A stretch of 45,213 bases of DNA from an uncultured Clostridia bacterium (GTDB taxonomy: Bacteria > Bacillota > Clostridia > Christensenellales > Pumilibacteraceae). Under the pieces are notes generated by a model. The model did no database searches, had not been told where the DNA came from, and was given only the letters and a program-made list of their open reading frames with translations. Positions 37,303 to 45,213 of this stretch are shown in pieces. How positions within the stretch are numbered: the first letter of the stretch is position 1; each line of letters starts with the position of its first letter. The position numbers were made by a program, and so were the translations under genes. The stretch lies in the NCBI GenBank assembly GCA_947632125.1, contig CANRNV010000007.1, forward strand, positions 1 through 45,213, given 5' to 3'.

Positions 37303-37331
37303 TTGACATTTGATTTTTATTGATGTATAAT
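37303..37331 (+). promoter_or_regulatory. Consensus promoter for the GNAT-like gene
   Basis: TTGACA (37303-37308), a 17-base spacer and TATAAT (37326-37331), directly after the HAD gene stop. Confidence 0.75.
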
Positions 37332-37378
37332 CAAGATATTATTTTACAATTTCGTATTTGATTTAATGGGAGATATCC

Positions 37379-38503
37379 ATGATAATTGTTACCGAAGTAA
37401 AAAACAAAAAAACGTACAACGACTTTTTCAAACTTCCATATATATTATATGAAAAGGGTCATCCCTACAACGTCCCCCCTTTGATGAGCGAGGAAAAGAG
37501 TGAGTTCGACCCCGAAAAGAACGGCGCTTTCGCTCATTGCGAGTGCAAAATGTTCGTCGCTTACGAGGACAACAAGCCCGTAGGACGTGTTGCCGGCATC
37601 ATCAATCACAAGTACAACGAAAAGACGGGCGAAAAGCAAGTTCGCTTTACTCGCTACGACGTAGTCGACAACCTCGAAGTCAGTCAAAAACTCATCGACG
37701 CCGTTTCCGCTTGGGGCAAGGAAAATGGGATGAACAAGCTTATAGGTCCCATCGGCTTTTCCGACTTCGACAAGCAAGGTATGCTCATCGAGGGCTTTGA
37801 GGAAATGGATATGTACGTCACCATCTACAACTACCCCTACTACGTCACTCACATGGAAAAGCTCGGATTTACCAAGGAAGTGGATTGGATAGAGTTCGAG
37901 ATAAAAATTCCCGACAAAATGGACGAGCGTCTTGAAAGAATCGTAAACTATACGATGGAACGCTACGGCTTCCGCTATCTCGAAATAAAGGACTTCAAGA
38001 GCGTAAGACCGTACTTTTCGATCGCGCTCAATGAGATAATGAACGAGGTCTACGACCACCTCTATGGTTATGTTGCCATGAACCAAAAGCAGATAGACAG
38101 GGAAACCGAAATGCTCAAACAAATTTGGCTGCCGGAATGTACCGTCGCCGTCATGAAGGGCGACGAACTCGCCGGCTATGGTTTCTTTGCTCCCAATATC
38201 AGCGAGGCGCTCAAAAAAGCGCACGGGCACATCTTCCCGAGCGGGCTCCTCCCCTTTATTAATTCGCTTAAACATTATGACAAGATCGATCTTTACAGCA
38301 ACGGCGTGCGCAAAAAGTATCAAGGCAAGGGCGTAAATGCCATGATTGTGTACAAAAGTTTGCAAAACCTGATAAAAAACGGCGTAAAGTATGCTTATAC
38401 CGGTCCCGAGCTTGAAACAAATGTGCAGATAAAGGACCAATGGAAAGGTTTCGAAAAGAGGCTCAATAGGCGTCGTCGATGCTGGACGAAGGATATCAAA
38501 TAG
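37379..38503 (+). CDS. GNAT-superfamily N-acetyltransferase-like protein (YghO-like)
   Basis: A 374-residue protein resembling the long GNAT-type proteins often annotated YghO-like. The N-terminal half carries a GNAT-like core (CKMFVAYEDNKPVGRVAGII, then FDKQGMLIEGFEEMDMYVTI, YNYPYYVTHMEKLGFTKEVD). The C-terminal half has a second one (CTVAVMKGDELAGYGFFAPN, SNGVRKKYQGKGVNAMIVYK with the Q/G-x-G-x-G acetyl-CoA loop). The end RLNRRRRCWTKDI is the family's basic tail. Substrate unknown. GGGAGATATCC precedes the ATG. It has its own promoter and terminator. Confidence 0.8.
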   Translation: MIIVTEVKNKKTYNDFFKLPYILYEKGHPYNVPPLMSEEKSEFDPEKNGAFAHCECKMFVAYEDNKPVGRVAGIINHKYNEKTGEKQVRFTRYDVVDNLEVSQKLIDAVSAWGKENGMNKLIGPIGFSDFDKQGMLIEGFEEMDMYVTIYNYPYYVTHMEKLGFTKEVDWIEFEIKIPDKMDERLERIVNYTMERYGFRYLEIKDFKSVRPYFSIALNEIMNEVYDHLYGYVAMNQKQIDRETEMLKQIWLPECTVAVMKGDELAGYGFFAPNISEALKKAHGHIFPSGLLPFINSLKHYDKIDLYSNGVRKKYQGKGVNAMIVYKSLQNLIKNGVKYAYTGPELETNVQIKDQWKGFEKRLNRRRRCWTKDIK

Positions 38504-38514
38504 CAAAGTAAGTT

Positions 38515-38553
38515 AAAAGCGTCTTGAAATTATCAAATCAAGGCGCTTTTTTT
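38515..38553. terminator. Bidirectional terminator between the GNAT-like gene and hydF
   Basis: 13-base arms, AAAAGCGTCTTGA and TCAAGGCGCTTTT, pair with one G-T and are followed by a T run on the plus strand. The A run at the other end serves the minus-strand hyd operon. Confidence 0.8.
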
Positions 38554-38582
38554 CATACCTTATTTTGATACTTTTACCGCTT

Positions 38583-39773
38583 TTATTCGTCGAGCAGCTT
38601 AATCATGTCGGGAAAAGGCATAAGGCTGCGGCGAAGCACTCCGTGCATGAGCGCGATCGCTATGCCGTAATTGGTTATGGGCACGTTGCTTGCCACCGCT
38701 CGGCTCACCCTGCTTTGCATTTCCCGCTCGTTAAGCATACAGCCGCCGCAATGAATGACGAGTTTAATTCCGTCAAGAGGCGGGAACTCGTTGCCGGACG
38801 AAAAGACGAGGTCGAGCTCCTTGCCCGTGAAGTCATGCAACCACTTGGGGATCTTGACCGAGCCGATGTCCTCGCACTTGCGGTGATGAGTACACCCCTC
38901 GGCTATAAGCACCCTGTCACCCGAGCGAAGTTTGTTTATCGCGCTTGCTCCCTTTACAAGTTCGGGCAGGCTGCCTTTGTACCTTGCCATCAAGATGGAA
39001 AACGATGTGAGCATAATGTCGTCGCCGACTATGGAACTCACTTTTCCGAAGGCTTGCGAATCGGTGATGACGAGTTTCGGCTTACAACGGCTCACCGCCA
39101 TACTCAGTTCGTCGATTTGAGTAGCGACCGCCACTCCGCCGATATCGAGAATGTCCCTTATCACCATTTGTTGCGGCATAATGAGCCTGCCCTTCGGCGC
39201 CGAGGAATCGACGGGAATTACAAGTACGGCTACGTCGCCTTTGCTTATGATGTCCCTTACTATCCCCTTGCTTTCCTCGATTGCGGTGCTCCCGATAAGT
39301 TCTTTTAATTTGTCGATATTGAACCCCGTTTTGGCGCTGACGTAAATATGCTGTTTGTCGAGCGGAGGCAGCGTTTTTAACAAGTCGCTCTTGTTATGCG
39401 TGACATAATATGGGATTTTTCTTTCGATAAATTCGTTTATAAGCTGAAAATCCTCATTTTTCATCCCCTCGACGGCGTCGACCACCAAAACGGCAATGTC
39501 TGCAAGCAAGAGCGCTTCCCTCGCCTTTTGCACCCTCATTTCGCCGAGTTCGCCCTCGTCGTCCATGCCCGGAGTGTCGATTATAACGACGGGACCGAGC
39601 GGGAGGATTTCCATCGACTTCTTGACGAGGTCGGTGGTCGTACCCTTAACGGGCGACACGACCGACATACTTTGGCTCGTCACGGCATTTACGAGGCTGC
39701 TTTTGCCGGCGTTGCGTCTGCCGAAAAATGCTATGAAAGTTCTGTTTGCCGAAGCAACATCATTAAGTCCCAT
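38583..39773 (-). CDS. hydF: [FeFe]-hydrogenase H-cluster maturation GTPase HydF
   Basis: HydF is the scaffold on which the 2Fe subcluster is built before transfer to the hydrogenase. The 396 residues start with a G domain: GRRNAGKSSLVNAVTSQ (P-loop), SPVKGTTTDLV (switch), IIDTPGMDDEGELG and THNKSDLL. The dimerisation domain follows, then a C-terminal cluster domain with CTHH at EGCTHHRKCEDIG and HCGGC in LVIHCGGCMLNEREM, the known [4Fe-4S] ligands. Last gene of the TM1266-hydE-hydG-hydF operon, 9 bases after hydG. The structural hydrogenase is not in the window. Confidence 0.96.
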   Translation of the reverse strand: MGLNDVASANRTFIAFFGRRNAGKSSLVNAVTSQSMSVVSPVKGTTTDLVKKSMEILPLGPVVIIDTPGMDDEGELGEMRVQKAREALLLADIAVLVVDAVEGMKNEDFQLINEFIERKIPYYVTHNKSDLLKTLPPLDKQHIYVSAKTGFNIDKLKELIGSTAIEESKGIVRDIISKGDVAVLVIPVDSSAPKGRLIMPQQMVIRDILDIGGVAVATQIDELSMAVSRCKPKLVITDSQAFGKVSSIVGDDIMLTSFSILMARYKGSLPELVKGASAINKLRSGDRVLIAEGCTHHRKCEDIGSVKIPKWLHDFTGKELDLVFSSGNEFPPLDGIKLVIHCGGCMLNEREMQSRVSRAVASNVPITNYGIAIALMHGVLRRSLMPFPDMIKLLDE

Positions 39774-39782
39774 ATGCCCCCC

Positions 39783-41231
39783 TTAAAATCTGAAATCCCT
39801 TCTATCCGAATTTTTTATATACTCGATATTTTGAGCCGCTATGGATTTTACCTTGGGATTGGTTATTTTTTTCAGTTCACTATCGATAAGAGCAAATCCG
39901 AGCCGCTTTGTTTCGTCACAGCCGTAGTCCACAAGGTACTCGGCAAGGGTCATGAGGGCGTTGGGATGGCAGCAGTTTATGATCTGACCGCTCTTGCACA
40001 GGCTCATAAAGCGGTCGCCCGTCCTGCCCTCTCGGTAACAAGCGGTGCAAAAGGACGGAATATGCCCGTTTTCGATGAGCCAACGAACGACCTCGTCGAG
40101 GGTGCGTTGGTCGGACACGTCGAACTGCTCGGTGTCGTGCGGTCGCTCTGCGCTCGTATAGCCGCCGACCGACGTTCTCGACGCTCCGCTCACCTGCGAA
40201 ATGCCGAGGCGAAGAAGTCGACTGCGCACCTGCTCGCTCTCCCTCGTGGAGATGATCATGCCGGTATACGGCACGGCAAGGCGTATGCAAGCGGTTATAT
40301 GAGCAAAGATGTCGTCCGAAATGGAGTTGTCGAAAGCGCTCGGGTCGATGTCGTCGGCGTGCTTGATACGCGGCACGCTGATTGTGTGCGGACCTACGCC
40401 GTGGACCGCTTCGAGGTGCTCGGCGTGCATGATCAGCCCCGCAAACTCGTACTTATACAGTTCGAGCCCGAAAAGAACTCCAAGCCCCACGTCGTCAATG
40501 CCACCATCCATAGCCCTGTCCATCGCCTCGGTGTGATAGTCGTAATCGTGCTTGGGTCCGGTCGGGTGAAGTTTAAGATAGCTTTCCTTGTGATAGGTTT
40601 CCTGAAAGAGAATGTACGTGCCGATGCCCGCTTCTTTCAAGCGGCGGTAATTCTCCACCGTGGTGGCGGCTATATTGACGTTGACGCGGCGAATTGCTCC
40701 GTTTTTGTGTTTGATACCGTAAATCGTCTTTATGCAATCGAGTATGTACTCGATCGGATTGTTTACGGGATCCTCGCCCGCCTCGATCGCAAGTCGCTTG
40801 TGCCCCATGTCCTGCAAAGCGATGACCTCGGCTTCCACCTCGGCTTGGGTGAGCTTCTTGCGCCCGATGTGCTTGTTTTTGTAATGATACGGGCAGTAGA
40901 CGCAGCCGTTAACGCAGTAATTGCTTAGGTAAAGCGGAGCGAACATCACTATTCGATTGCCGTAAAAAGCCAGCTTGATTTCCTCGGCGATCTTGTAGAT
41001 CTCCTCGCACTTTTCGGGAATGTCGCAAGCGAGCAACACCGAAGCTTCTCGGTGACTAAGCCCCGCGCAAACGTATCCCGTCGCCGTCTTTTGCGGTCGA
41101 GCCTTATTCAAAATCTCGTCGATAAGAGCGACATTGTGCTTGTTGCGCTCGGCGTATTCGAGGGTTTCCCGAATTTCGCCGTCGTTTATAAATTCTTCCG
41201 CTTTGAGCGATTTTGGATTGTAAATTGCCAT
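39783..41231 (-). CDS. hydG: [FeFe]-hydrogenase maturase HydG (radical SAM tyrosine lyase)
   Basis: Splits tyrosine to supply CO and CN ligands for the H-cluster. The 482-residue protein has the radical SAM motif in YCVNGCVYCPYHYKNKHIG, placed after a ThiH-like N-terminal region. LAIEAGEDPVNNPIEYIL follows in the barrel. The C-terminal auxiliary cluster motif is CTACYREGRTGDRFMSLC, with an additional downstream Cys pair, CC in INCCHPNALMTLAEYL. This pattern separates HydG from ThiH. It lies 15 bases after hydE. Confidence 0.95.
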   Translation of the reverse strand: MAIYNPKSLKAEEFINDGEIRETLEYAERNKHNVALIDEILNKARPQKTATGYVCAGLSHREASVLLACDIPEKCEEIYKIAEEIKLAFYGNRIVMFAPLYLSNYCVNGCVYCPYHYKNKHIGRKKLTQAEVEAEVIALQDMGHKRLAIEAGEDPVNNPIEYILDCIKTIYGIKHKNGAIRRVNVNIAATTVENYRRLKEAGIGTYILFQETYHKESYLKLHPTGPKHDYDYHTEAMDRAMDGGIDDVGLGVLFGLELYKYEFAGLIMHAEHLEAVHGVGPHTISVPRIKHADDIDPSAFDNSISDDIFAHITACIRLAVPYTGMIISTRESEQVRSRLLRLGISQVSGASRTSVGGYTSAERPHDTEQFDVSDQRTLDEVVRWLIENGHIPSFCTACYREGRTGDRFMSLCKSGQIINCCHPNALMTLAEYLVDYGCDETKRLGFALIDSELKKITNPKVKSIAAQNIEYIKNSDRRDFRF

Positions 41232-41246
41232 AATTTTCTCCTTTCT

Positions 41247-42281
41247 TTATTTTTTTATATCTCCGCGACCGATTGCCAAGCGACAGCCTATCGACCGAAC
41301 TCGCCTCGAAAGGCAGCCCTTACATTCGGCAGCCTCCTCGCCCGTGCAAATCTTGTTGTCGTACAGCTCGTATTTTCTTCGCACATTCGTCGGTGAAAGA
41401 TTGGGCATCACGACGTTTGCGCCCGAAAGCAGCCCCTTTTCCCGTCCCTGCGGATCGATCGTCCCGAGCGCAGTCGTCGACGGCAACAGAACGGGCGGGT
41501 AAATGATCCGAATGACCGAAAGCAAAAAGCAAGTCAGTTCCACCGTCCCCGCCGCAAAATCCCTCATGGGCGTTCCGTGGTGCGGCACAAACGGACCGAT
41601 CCCGCACATATCGGGCTTGAAGTCCTCGATAAACTTCAAATCTTTCGCAAGCGTTTCTTCGGTCTGATACGGCGAACCGACCATAAAGCCGCACCCGACC
41701 TGATAGCCGAGGTCGCGCAAGCTGCGTAGACACCGCATCCTGTTGTCAAACGACATTTCGGGCGGATGTAGCTTGCCGTAATGCTCGCGGTCCGCCGTTT
41801 CGTGGCGAAGCAGATATCTGTCCGCACCCGCCCGCCTCAACGCCGCGTAGCTATCATCGCTCCTCTCGCCCAACGAAAGGGTCACGGCGCAGTCGCTGTG
41901 ACGACGCTTGATTTCGCCTATCAGCGCGCACAGCCGCTCGTCGGTGAAGTAGCCATCCTCGCCGCCTTGCAAAACAAAGGTGCGAAAACCGAGCGTGTAG
42001 CCCTCATCGCAACAGGCAAGAATTTGCTCTTCGCTCAACCTGTAACGCTCGACGTCGCCATTGCTTCGGCGGATCCCGCAATAATAGCAGTCGTTTTTAC
42101 ATATGTTGCTTATCTCGATAAGACCGCGAATGTAAACATCCTTGCCGTAAATGCTCTCCTTGATATTCAACGCCTCTTGCTTTAACCATTCGGCTAAGTT
42201 CGCCCTGTAACGAATAAGCTTGGCATATTCGTTTAGGTCGAGCGACCGTGTTTTCAGTAATTTTTCCGCTATTTCTCGCAT
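41247..42281 (-). CDS. hydE: [FeFe]-hydrogenase maturase HydE (radical SAM)
   Basis: A radical SAM enzyme that acts on an iron-cysteine intermediate in building the 2Fe subcluster. The 344 residues hold GLIEISNICKNDCYYCGIRR (CxxxCxxC cluster ligands), FRTFVLQGGEDGYFTDERL, YLLRHETADREHYGKLHPPE and the GCGFMVGSPYQTEETLAKDL segment. The C-terminal Cys residues in CKGCLSRRVRSIGC may hold an auxiliary cluster. Overlaps the TM1266 gene by 13 bases. Confidence 0.95.
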   Translation of the reverse strand: MREIAEKLLKTRSLDLNEYAKLIRYRANLAEWLKQEALNIKESIYGKDVYIRGLIEISNICKNDCYYCGIRRSNGDVERYRLSEEQILACCDEGYTLGFRTFVLQGGEDGYFTDERLCALIGEIKRRHSDCAVTLSLGERSDDSYAALRRAGADRYLLRHETADREHYGKLHPPEMSFDNRMRCLRSLRDLGYQVGCGFMVGSPYQTEETLAKDLKFIEDFKPDMCGIGPFVPHHGTPMRDFAAGTVELTCFLLSVIRIIYPPVLLPSTTALGTIDPQGREKGLLSGANVVMPNLSPTNVRRKYELYDNKICTGEEAAECKGCLSRRVRSIGCRLAIGRGDIKK

Positions 42282-42532
42282 TTGGTTATAACGTTGGAGA
42301 ACGCGGTCTTTGCGCTGACCGCCTCGATACTGCCGATCTTGCCCGACAATGCCGATATAACGTCCTGCGGTGCGTCGACGGCTATGCTGATGATGCTTAT
42401 GCCTTTCTCGCGGTACGGCAAGCCCATTCTGCCTATTATAATGTCCGAGTACTCGTGCAAAACGTTGTTGAGCTTTTCCACGGCAGTCGGGCTCTCTACG
42501 ATTATGCCTATTACAGCCACTCTCGTTTCCAT
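42269..42532 (-). CDS. TM1266-family putative regulator of the iron-only hydrogenase system
   Basis: An 87-residue ACT-like/NikR-C-like small protein that almost always accompanies hydE/hydG/hydF. It starts METRVAVIGIIVESPTAVEK and includes NNVLHEYSDIIIGRMGLPYR and GISIISIAVDAPQDVISALS. It is thought to regulate the hydrogenase genes, but the ligand and target are not established. First gene of the maturation operon, with GGGGAGG 9 bases before the ATG, just downstream of the leader terminator. Confidence 0.9.
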   Translation of the reverse strand: METRVAVIGIIVESPTAVEKLNNVLHEYSDIIIGRMGLPYREKGISIISIAVDAPQDVISALSGKIGSIEAVSAKTAFSNVITKCEK

Positions 42533-42748
42533 TGCTTTTTACCTCCCCTATAAAAAATGCCTCGCCCTTTACTCAAAGGCGAAGCATAATAAACCGATTG
42601 AATTTTGTACAAATTCCTCCCCCTAAGTGATCCCTTTAAGGTTGGATATTGTCACAGTTATCTCGTTATTTTGCATTCGCCTTATCTTCGGAACAAATCC
42701 TCGTGTCAGGCACAACTATATTTTACACTATATATTATTGTATGTCAA
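42533..42748 (-). promoter_or_regulatory. Promoter and attenuator-like leader of the hyd maturation operon
   Basis: The promoter is TTGACA (42743-42748), 17 bases, TAAAAT (42720-42725) on the minus strand. The leader of about 180 nt ends in a strong hairpin, ATGCTTCGCCTTT with AAAGGGCGAGGCAT (42557-42587), followed by six T residues (42552-42557). It lies just before the TM1266 ribosome binding site and resembles an intrinsic terminator in a 5' leader. A GGGGGAGG near 42623-42630 followed by an open frame could start a short leader peptide. The ligand, if any, is unknown. Between 42749 and 42833 I see nothing else. Confidence 0.6.
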
Positions 42749-42833
42749 ATATTCTTATACGCCAAAATAACTTTTGTCCTTTTTTATTTTTCGGAATGTC
42801 GCAAGCTTAGTCTTAAAACCTGCCGCAACCGTC

Positions 42834-45213
42834 TTATTTATCCCAAACGACTATATTGCCATTATCATCGTAATGCCAATATTTCAAATTGGGATTGTAA
42901 TCATCACTTTCTTGGGGGGCGCTATCGGAATAGTAATATCTTGTTGCATCCAACAAATAGGAATTACCCTCACCTATCTCTATCTGATCCCAATCTGTTA
43001 TTGTTCCACGATAGTATACATACTTTAAGTTGGTGCATTCGCTGAATGTCATATAACCTATGCTTGTTACTCCACTTCCTATCACTATGCTTTGTAAGCT
43101 TTCGCATCCACTGAACATATCTCCATCTATTCTCGTAACGCTATTTCCAATAGATATGCTCTGCAAGCTACTGCAACCACTGAACGCACCGCCACCTATG
43201 CGTATTACATTGTCGGGAATTTTTATGCTTTTCAAGTTGGTGCAATTTTCAAACGCATGATATCCTATGCTCGTTACGCCGTCGGGGATCTCTATGCTTT
43301 GCAAGCTACTGCATCCACTAAACGCACTATCATCTATAATCGTTACGCTGTCGGGAATGTCTATATTTAGTAAGCCGGTACAATTACAAAATGCACTATC
43401 CTCTATTCTCGTTACGCCATCGGGGATCTTTATACTTTGCAAGCCGGAGCAACCACTGAACGCACTACTATCTATTTCCTCGATACTGTCGGGAATGTCT
43501 ATATTTTTCAAGCCGGAGCAACCACTGAACGTCATATAACCTATTTTTGTTACTCCATTTCCTATCACTACGCTTTGTAAGTTGGTGCAATTTTCAAACG
43601 CATAACCCCCTATTTCCTCTACACTACCGGGAATTTTTATGCTGTGCAAGTTGGTACAATCCGCAAACGCATGATATCCCATTTCCGTTAAGTTGTCGGG
43701 AATGTCTACGCTTCGTAATTCGGCACAACCCTCAAACACACTATACTCTATACGCGTTACGCCGCTTGGTATCTTTATGTGTTTTAAGCTGCTGCAATAG
43801 CAAAACGCATACTCCCCTATTTTAGTTACGCTGTCGGGAATTTCTATGCTTTGCAAGTTGGTGCAATTATTAAAAGCGCTAATCCCTATTTTAGTTACGC
43901 TGTTTGGTATCTTTACGCTTTGAAGATTTTTGCAAAAGAAGAATGCAGCCATTCTTATACTTGTCACGCCATCGGGAATTTCTATGCTTTGTAAGTTGGT
44001 GCAATAGGCAAACGCACCATAATAAATATCATAGCTTTTTCCGTCATAACCGTCAGGCAGAGTGATATTTGTATCTGAGCCGTTATAGCTAAGCAAATAT
44101 CTTTGGTTTTTCTCTTCGTCTATATAGAACGAATAGTCCTGATATTCTTTTATCTTGCTGCTACCTTCGTTGTCGCTGTATACATTCTTAACGGTATAGC
44201 CTGTTTCTTCGATTCCTTCCGTTTCGGGCCACATTTCAACGCTTGAATATATGTCAATATTTGAATTATTGCATATCTCTATTAACTTTAAGCAATATTC
44301 AAACGCATTACCTATTTTCGTTACACCGGTCCCTATTTTTACGCTTACTAAATTCAGACAATTGCTGAACGCATAATCCCCTATTTCCGTTACGCTGTTG
44401 GGTATCTCTATGCTTTTCAAGCTAATACACATAACGAACGCTTCATCACCTATAATTGTTACACTATCCGGAATATCTATTTTTTGCAAGCCGGTACAAT
44501 CCAAGAACGTGCCATTTTCTATGCTTGTTACGCCATCGGGGATCTCTATGCTTTGCAAGCCGCTACAATCTTTGAAAGCGCCATTTCCTATGCTTGTTAC
44601 GCCATCCGGAATATCTATGCTTTGCAAGCCGCTGCAATAACCAAACGTGCCATCTTCTATGCTTGTTACGCCATCGGGGATCTCTATGCTTTGCAAGCCG
44701 CTACAATAAAAAAATGCATTTCCCCCTATGCTCGTTACGTTATTTCCCATCACTACGTTTTGTAAGCTTCTGCAATAATAAAATGCTCTTTCCCCTATGC
44801 TCGTTACGCTGTCGGGGATATCTACACTATGTATTGTATCTATCACTATGTCATCGGAATTTCCGGATGCGTAGGAGTAATCTTCAAATGCACTTTCCCC
44901 TATGCTTGTTACGGGAAGATCCATGTATGTATCGGGAATAACGATATTTTTGTCCTTACATTCGCCTATGCCCGTTACAGAATACGACTTTTGATCCTCG
45001 TTAAGTTCATAGCTTAATCCTTCCGAGGGTTTGCGTTCGTATCCGCATACCGTGCATTTGTTATCTTTATATGTATGAGCGGCTTCGTCCGCTATTTCGT
45101 CACAGCCGCTGCACTTATGATAATGCTTCTTGGCGTTATACGACCATTCGGACGAAAAGTTATGTTGATGTTCGCTCGGCTTTTCGGGTTCTACGCTTCC
45201 ACCCTTTTTGTAC
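42834..45213 (-). CDS. BspA-like leucine-rich repeat surface protein (5' end outside window)
   Basis: At least 793 codons, with the reading frame open to the window edge, so the N-terminus and any signal peptide are missing. The visible start has a Cys/His-rich segment (HYHKCSGCDEI and HTYKDNKCTVCGYE, about residues 25-65 of the visible part) like those in many gut Clostridia surface proteins. Then come about 23 BspA-type LRRs of 23 residues with the consensus VTSIGxxAFxxCxxLQSIEIPDG, in two blocks of about 9 and 14 separated by an island of about 80 residues. The C-terminus, YHPNLKYWHYDDNGNIVVWDK-like, has a domain without a sorting signal. Such proteins bind host or extracellular partners in studied cases. 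Here that is inference. Confidence 0.88.
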   Translation of the reverse strand, partial: YKKGGSVEPEKPSEHQHNFSSEWSYNAKKHYHKCSGCDEIADEAAHTYKDNKCTVCGYERKPSEGLSYELNEDQKSYSVTGIGECKDKNIVIPDTYMDLPVTSIGESAFEDYSYASGNSDDIVIDTIHSVDIPDSVTSIGERAFYYCRSLQNVVMGNNVTSIGGNAFFYCSGLQSIEIPDGVTSIEDGTFGYCSGLQSIDIPDGVTSIGNGAFKDCSGLQSIEIPDGVTSIENGTFLDCTGLQKIDIPDSVTIIGDEAFVMCISLKSIEIPNSVTEIGDYAFSNCLNLVSVKIGTGVTKIGNAFEYCLKLIEICNNSNIDIYSSVEMWPETEGIEETGYTVKNVYSDNEGSSKIKEYQDYSFYIDEEKNQRYLLSYNGSDTNITLPDGYDGKSYDIYYGAFAYCTNLQSIEIPDGVTSIRMAAFFFCKNLQSVKIPNSVTKIGISAFNNCTNLQSIEIPDSVTKIGEYAFCYCSSLKHIKIPSGVTRIEYSVFEGCAELRSVDIPDNLTEMGYHAFADCTNLHSIKIPGSVEEIGGYAFENCTNLQSVVIGNGVTKIGYMTFSGCSGLKNIDIPDSIEEIDSSAFSGCSGLQSIKIPDGVTRIEDSAFCNCTGLLNIDIPDSVTIIDDSAFSGCSSLQSIEIPDGVTSIGYHAFENCTNLKSIKIPDNVIRIGGGAFSGCSSLQSISIGNSVTRIDGDMFSGCESLQSIVIGSGVTSIGYMTFSECTNLKYVYYRGTITDWDQIEIGEGNSYLLDATRYYYSDSAPQESDDYNPNLKYWHYDDNGNIVVWDK

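Noticed and set aside
39396..40928. A 510-codon plus-strand open frame opposite hydF and hydG
   Set aside because: Antisense to two maturases with intact cluster motifs. The translation is rich in His, Arg and Val, as expected for a shadow.
43000..44900. Regularly spaced repeats in the LRR gene, considered as a CRISPR array
   Set aside because: The period is 69 bases (23 codons), the units are diverged and translate into BspA-type LRRs, with no constant repeat/unique spacer structure and no cas genes.

Overview
The window looks like the chromosome of a low-to-mid GC, anaerobic Bacillota (Clostridia-type) bacterium, probably from a gut or similar host-associated community. This rests on gene order and content: the Firmicutes block rpsB-tsf-pyrH-frr-uppS-cdsA-dxr-rseP-ispG-(polC)-rimP-nusA-ylxR-ylxQ-infB, an L27 with the cleavable Firmicutes N-terminus next to its protease Prp, a T-box on thrS, Pta-AckA, a 2-oxoacid:ferredoxin oxidoreductase, [FeFe]-hydrogenase maturases, and a BspA-like leucine-rich-repeat surface protein. 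Genus or species cannot be fixed from the sequence alone. Most genes are on the minus strand, so the window is best read from right to left.

Layout from low to high coordinates: (1) 1-13.1 kb, translation, isoprenoid and lipid genes in several transcripts, with promoters before rpsB, frr and rimP. The polC position holds only an N-domain, OB fold and exonuclease, with no polymerase. (2) 13.1-16.5 kb, DUF1292 and ruvX, a 57-residue Cys-tailed protein, and iscU-nifS-iscR behind a consensus promoter with an operator-like palindrome. (3) 16.5-19.1 kb, plus-strand genes (a 4-helix membrane protein with a zinc-ribbon tail and a flavoprotein), rpsU on the minus strand, and a probable small RNA of about 126 nt. 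(4) 19.1-20.0 kb, nine tRNA genes: Lys, Gly, Leu, Lys, Gln, Gln, His, Arg, Gly. (5) 20.1-26.1 kb, rdgB, thrS with its T-box leader, comF, ackA and pta. (6) 26.2-31.9 kb, divergent tmcAL, a four-gene ferredoxin oxidoreductase, an OGG-type glycosylase and rplU-prp-rpmA with an L21 leader. (7) 31.9-36.4 kb, an ABC exporter-like pair and a triplicated-module membrane protein. (8) 36.6-38.5 kb, a HAD phosphatase and a GNAT-like protein on the plus strand. (9) 38.6-42.7 kb, hydF-hydG-hydE-TM1266 behind a leader with an intrinsic terminator. (10) 42.8 kb to the end, the C-terminal part of the LRR protein.

The genes fit a fermentative lifestyle. The ferredoxin oxidoreductase makes acyl-CoA and reduced ferredoxin, the hydrogenase system (structural subunit not in the window) can discharge electrons as H2, and Pta-AckA can recover ATP from acetyl-CoA. 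TmcAL, divergent from pta-ackA, uses acetate and ATP to modify tRNA.

Most worth a second look: the polymerase-less PolC remnant in the canonical polC slot, the tandem-hairpin small RNA, a repeated palindromic 25-mer just after iscU and comF, a perfect 16-bp palindrome inside the thrS promoter spacer, and the hyd operon attenuator-like leader.
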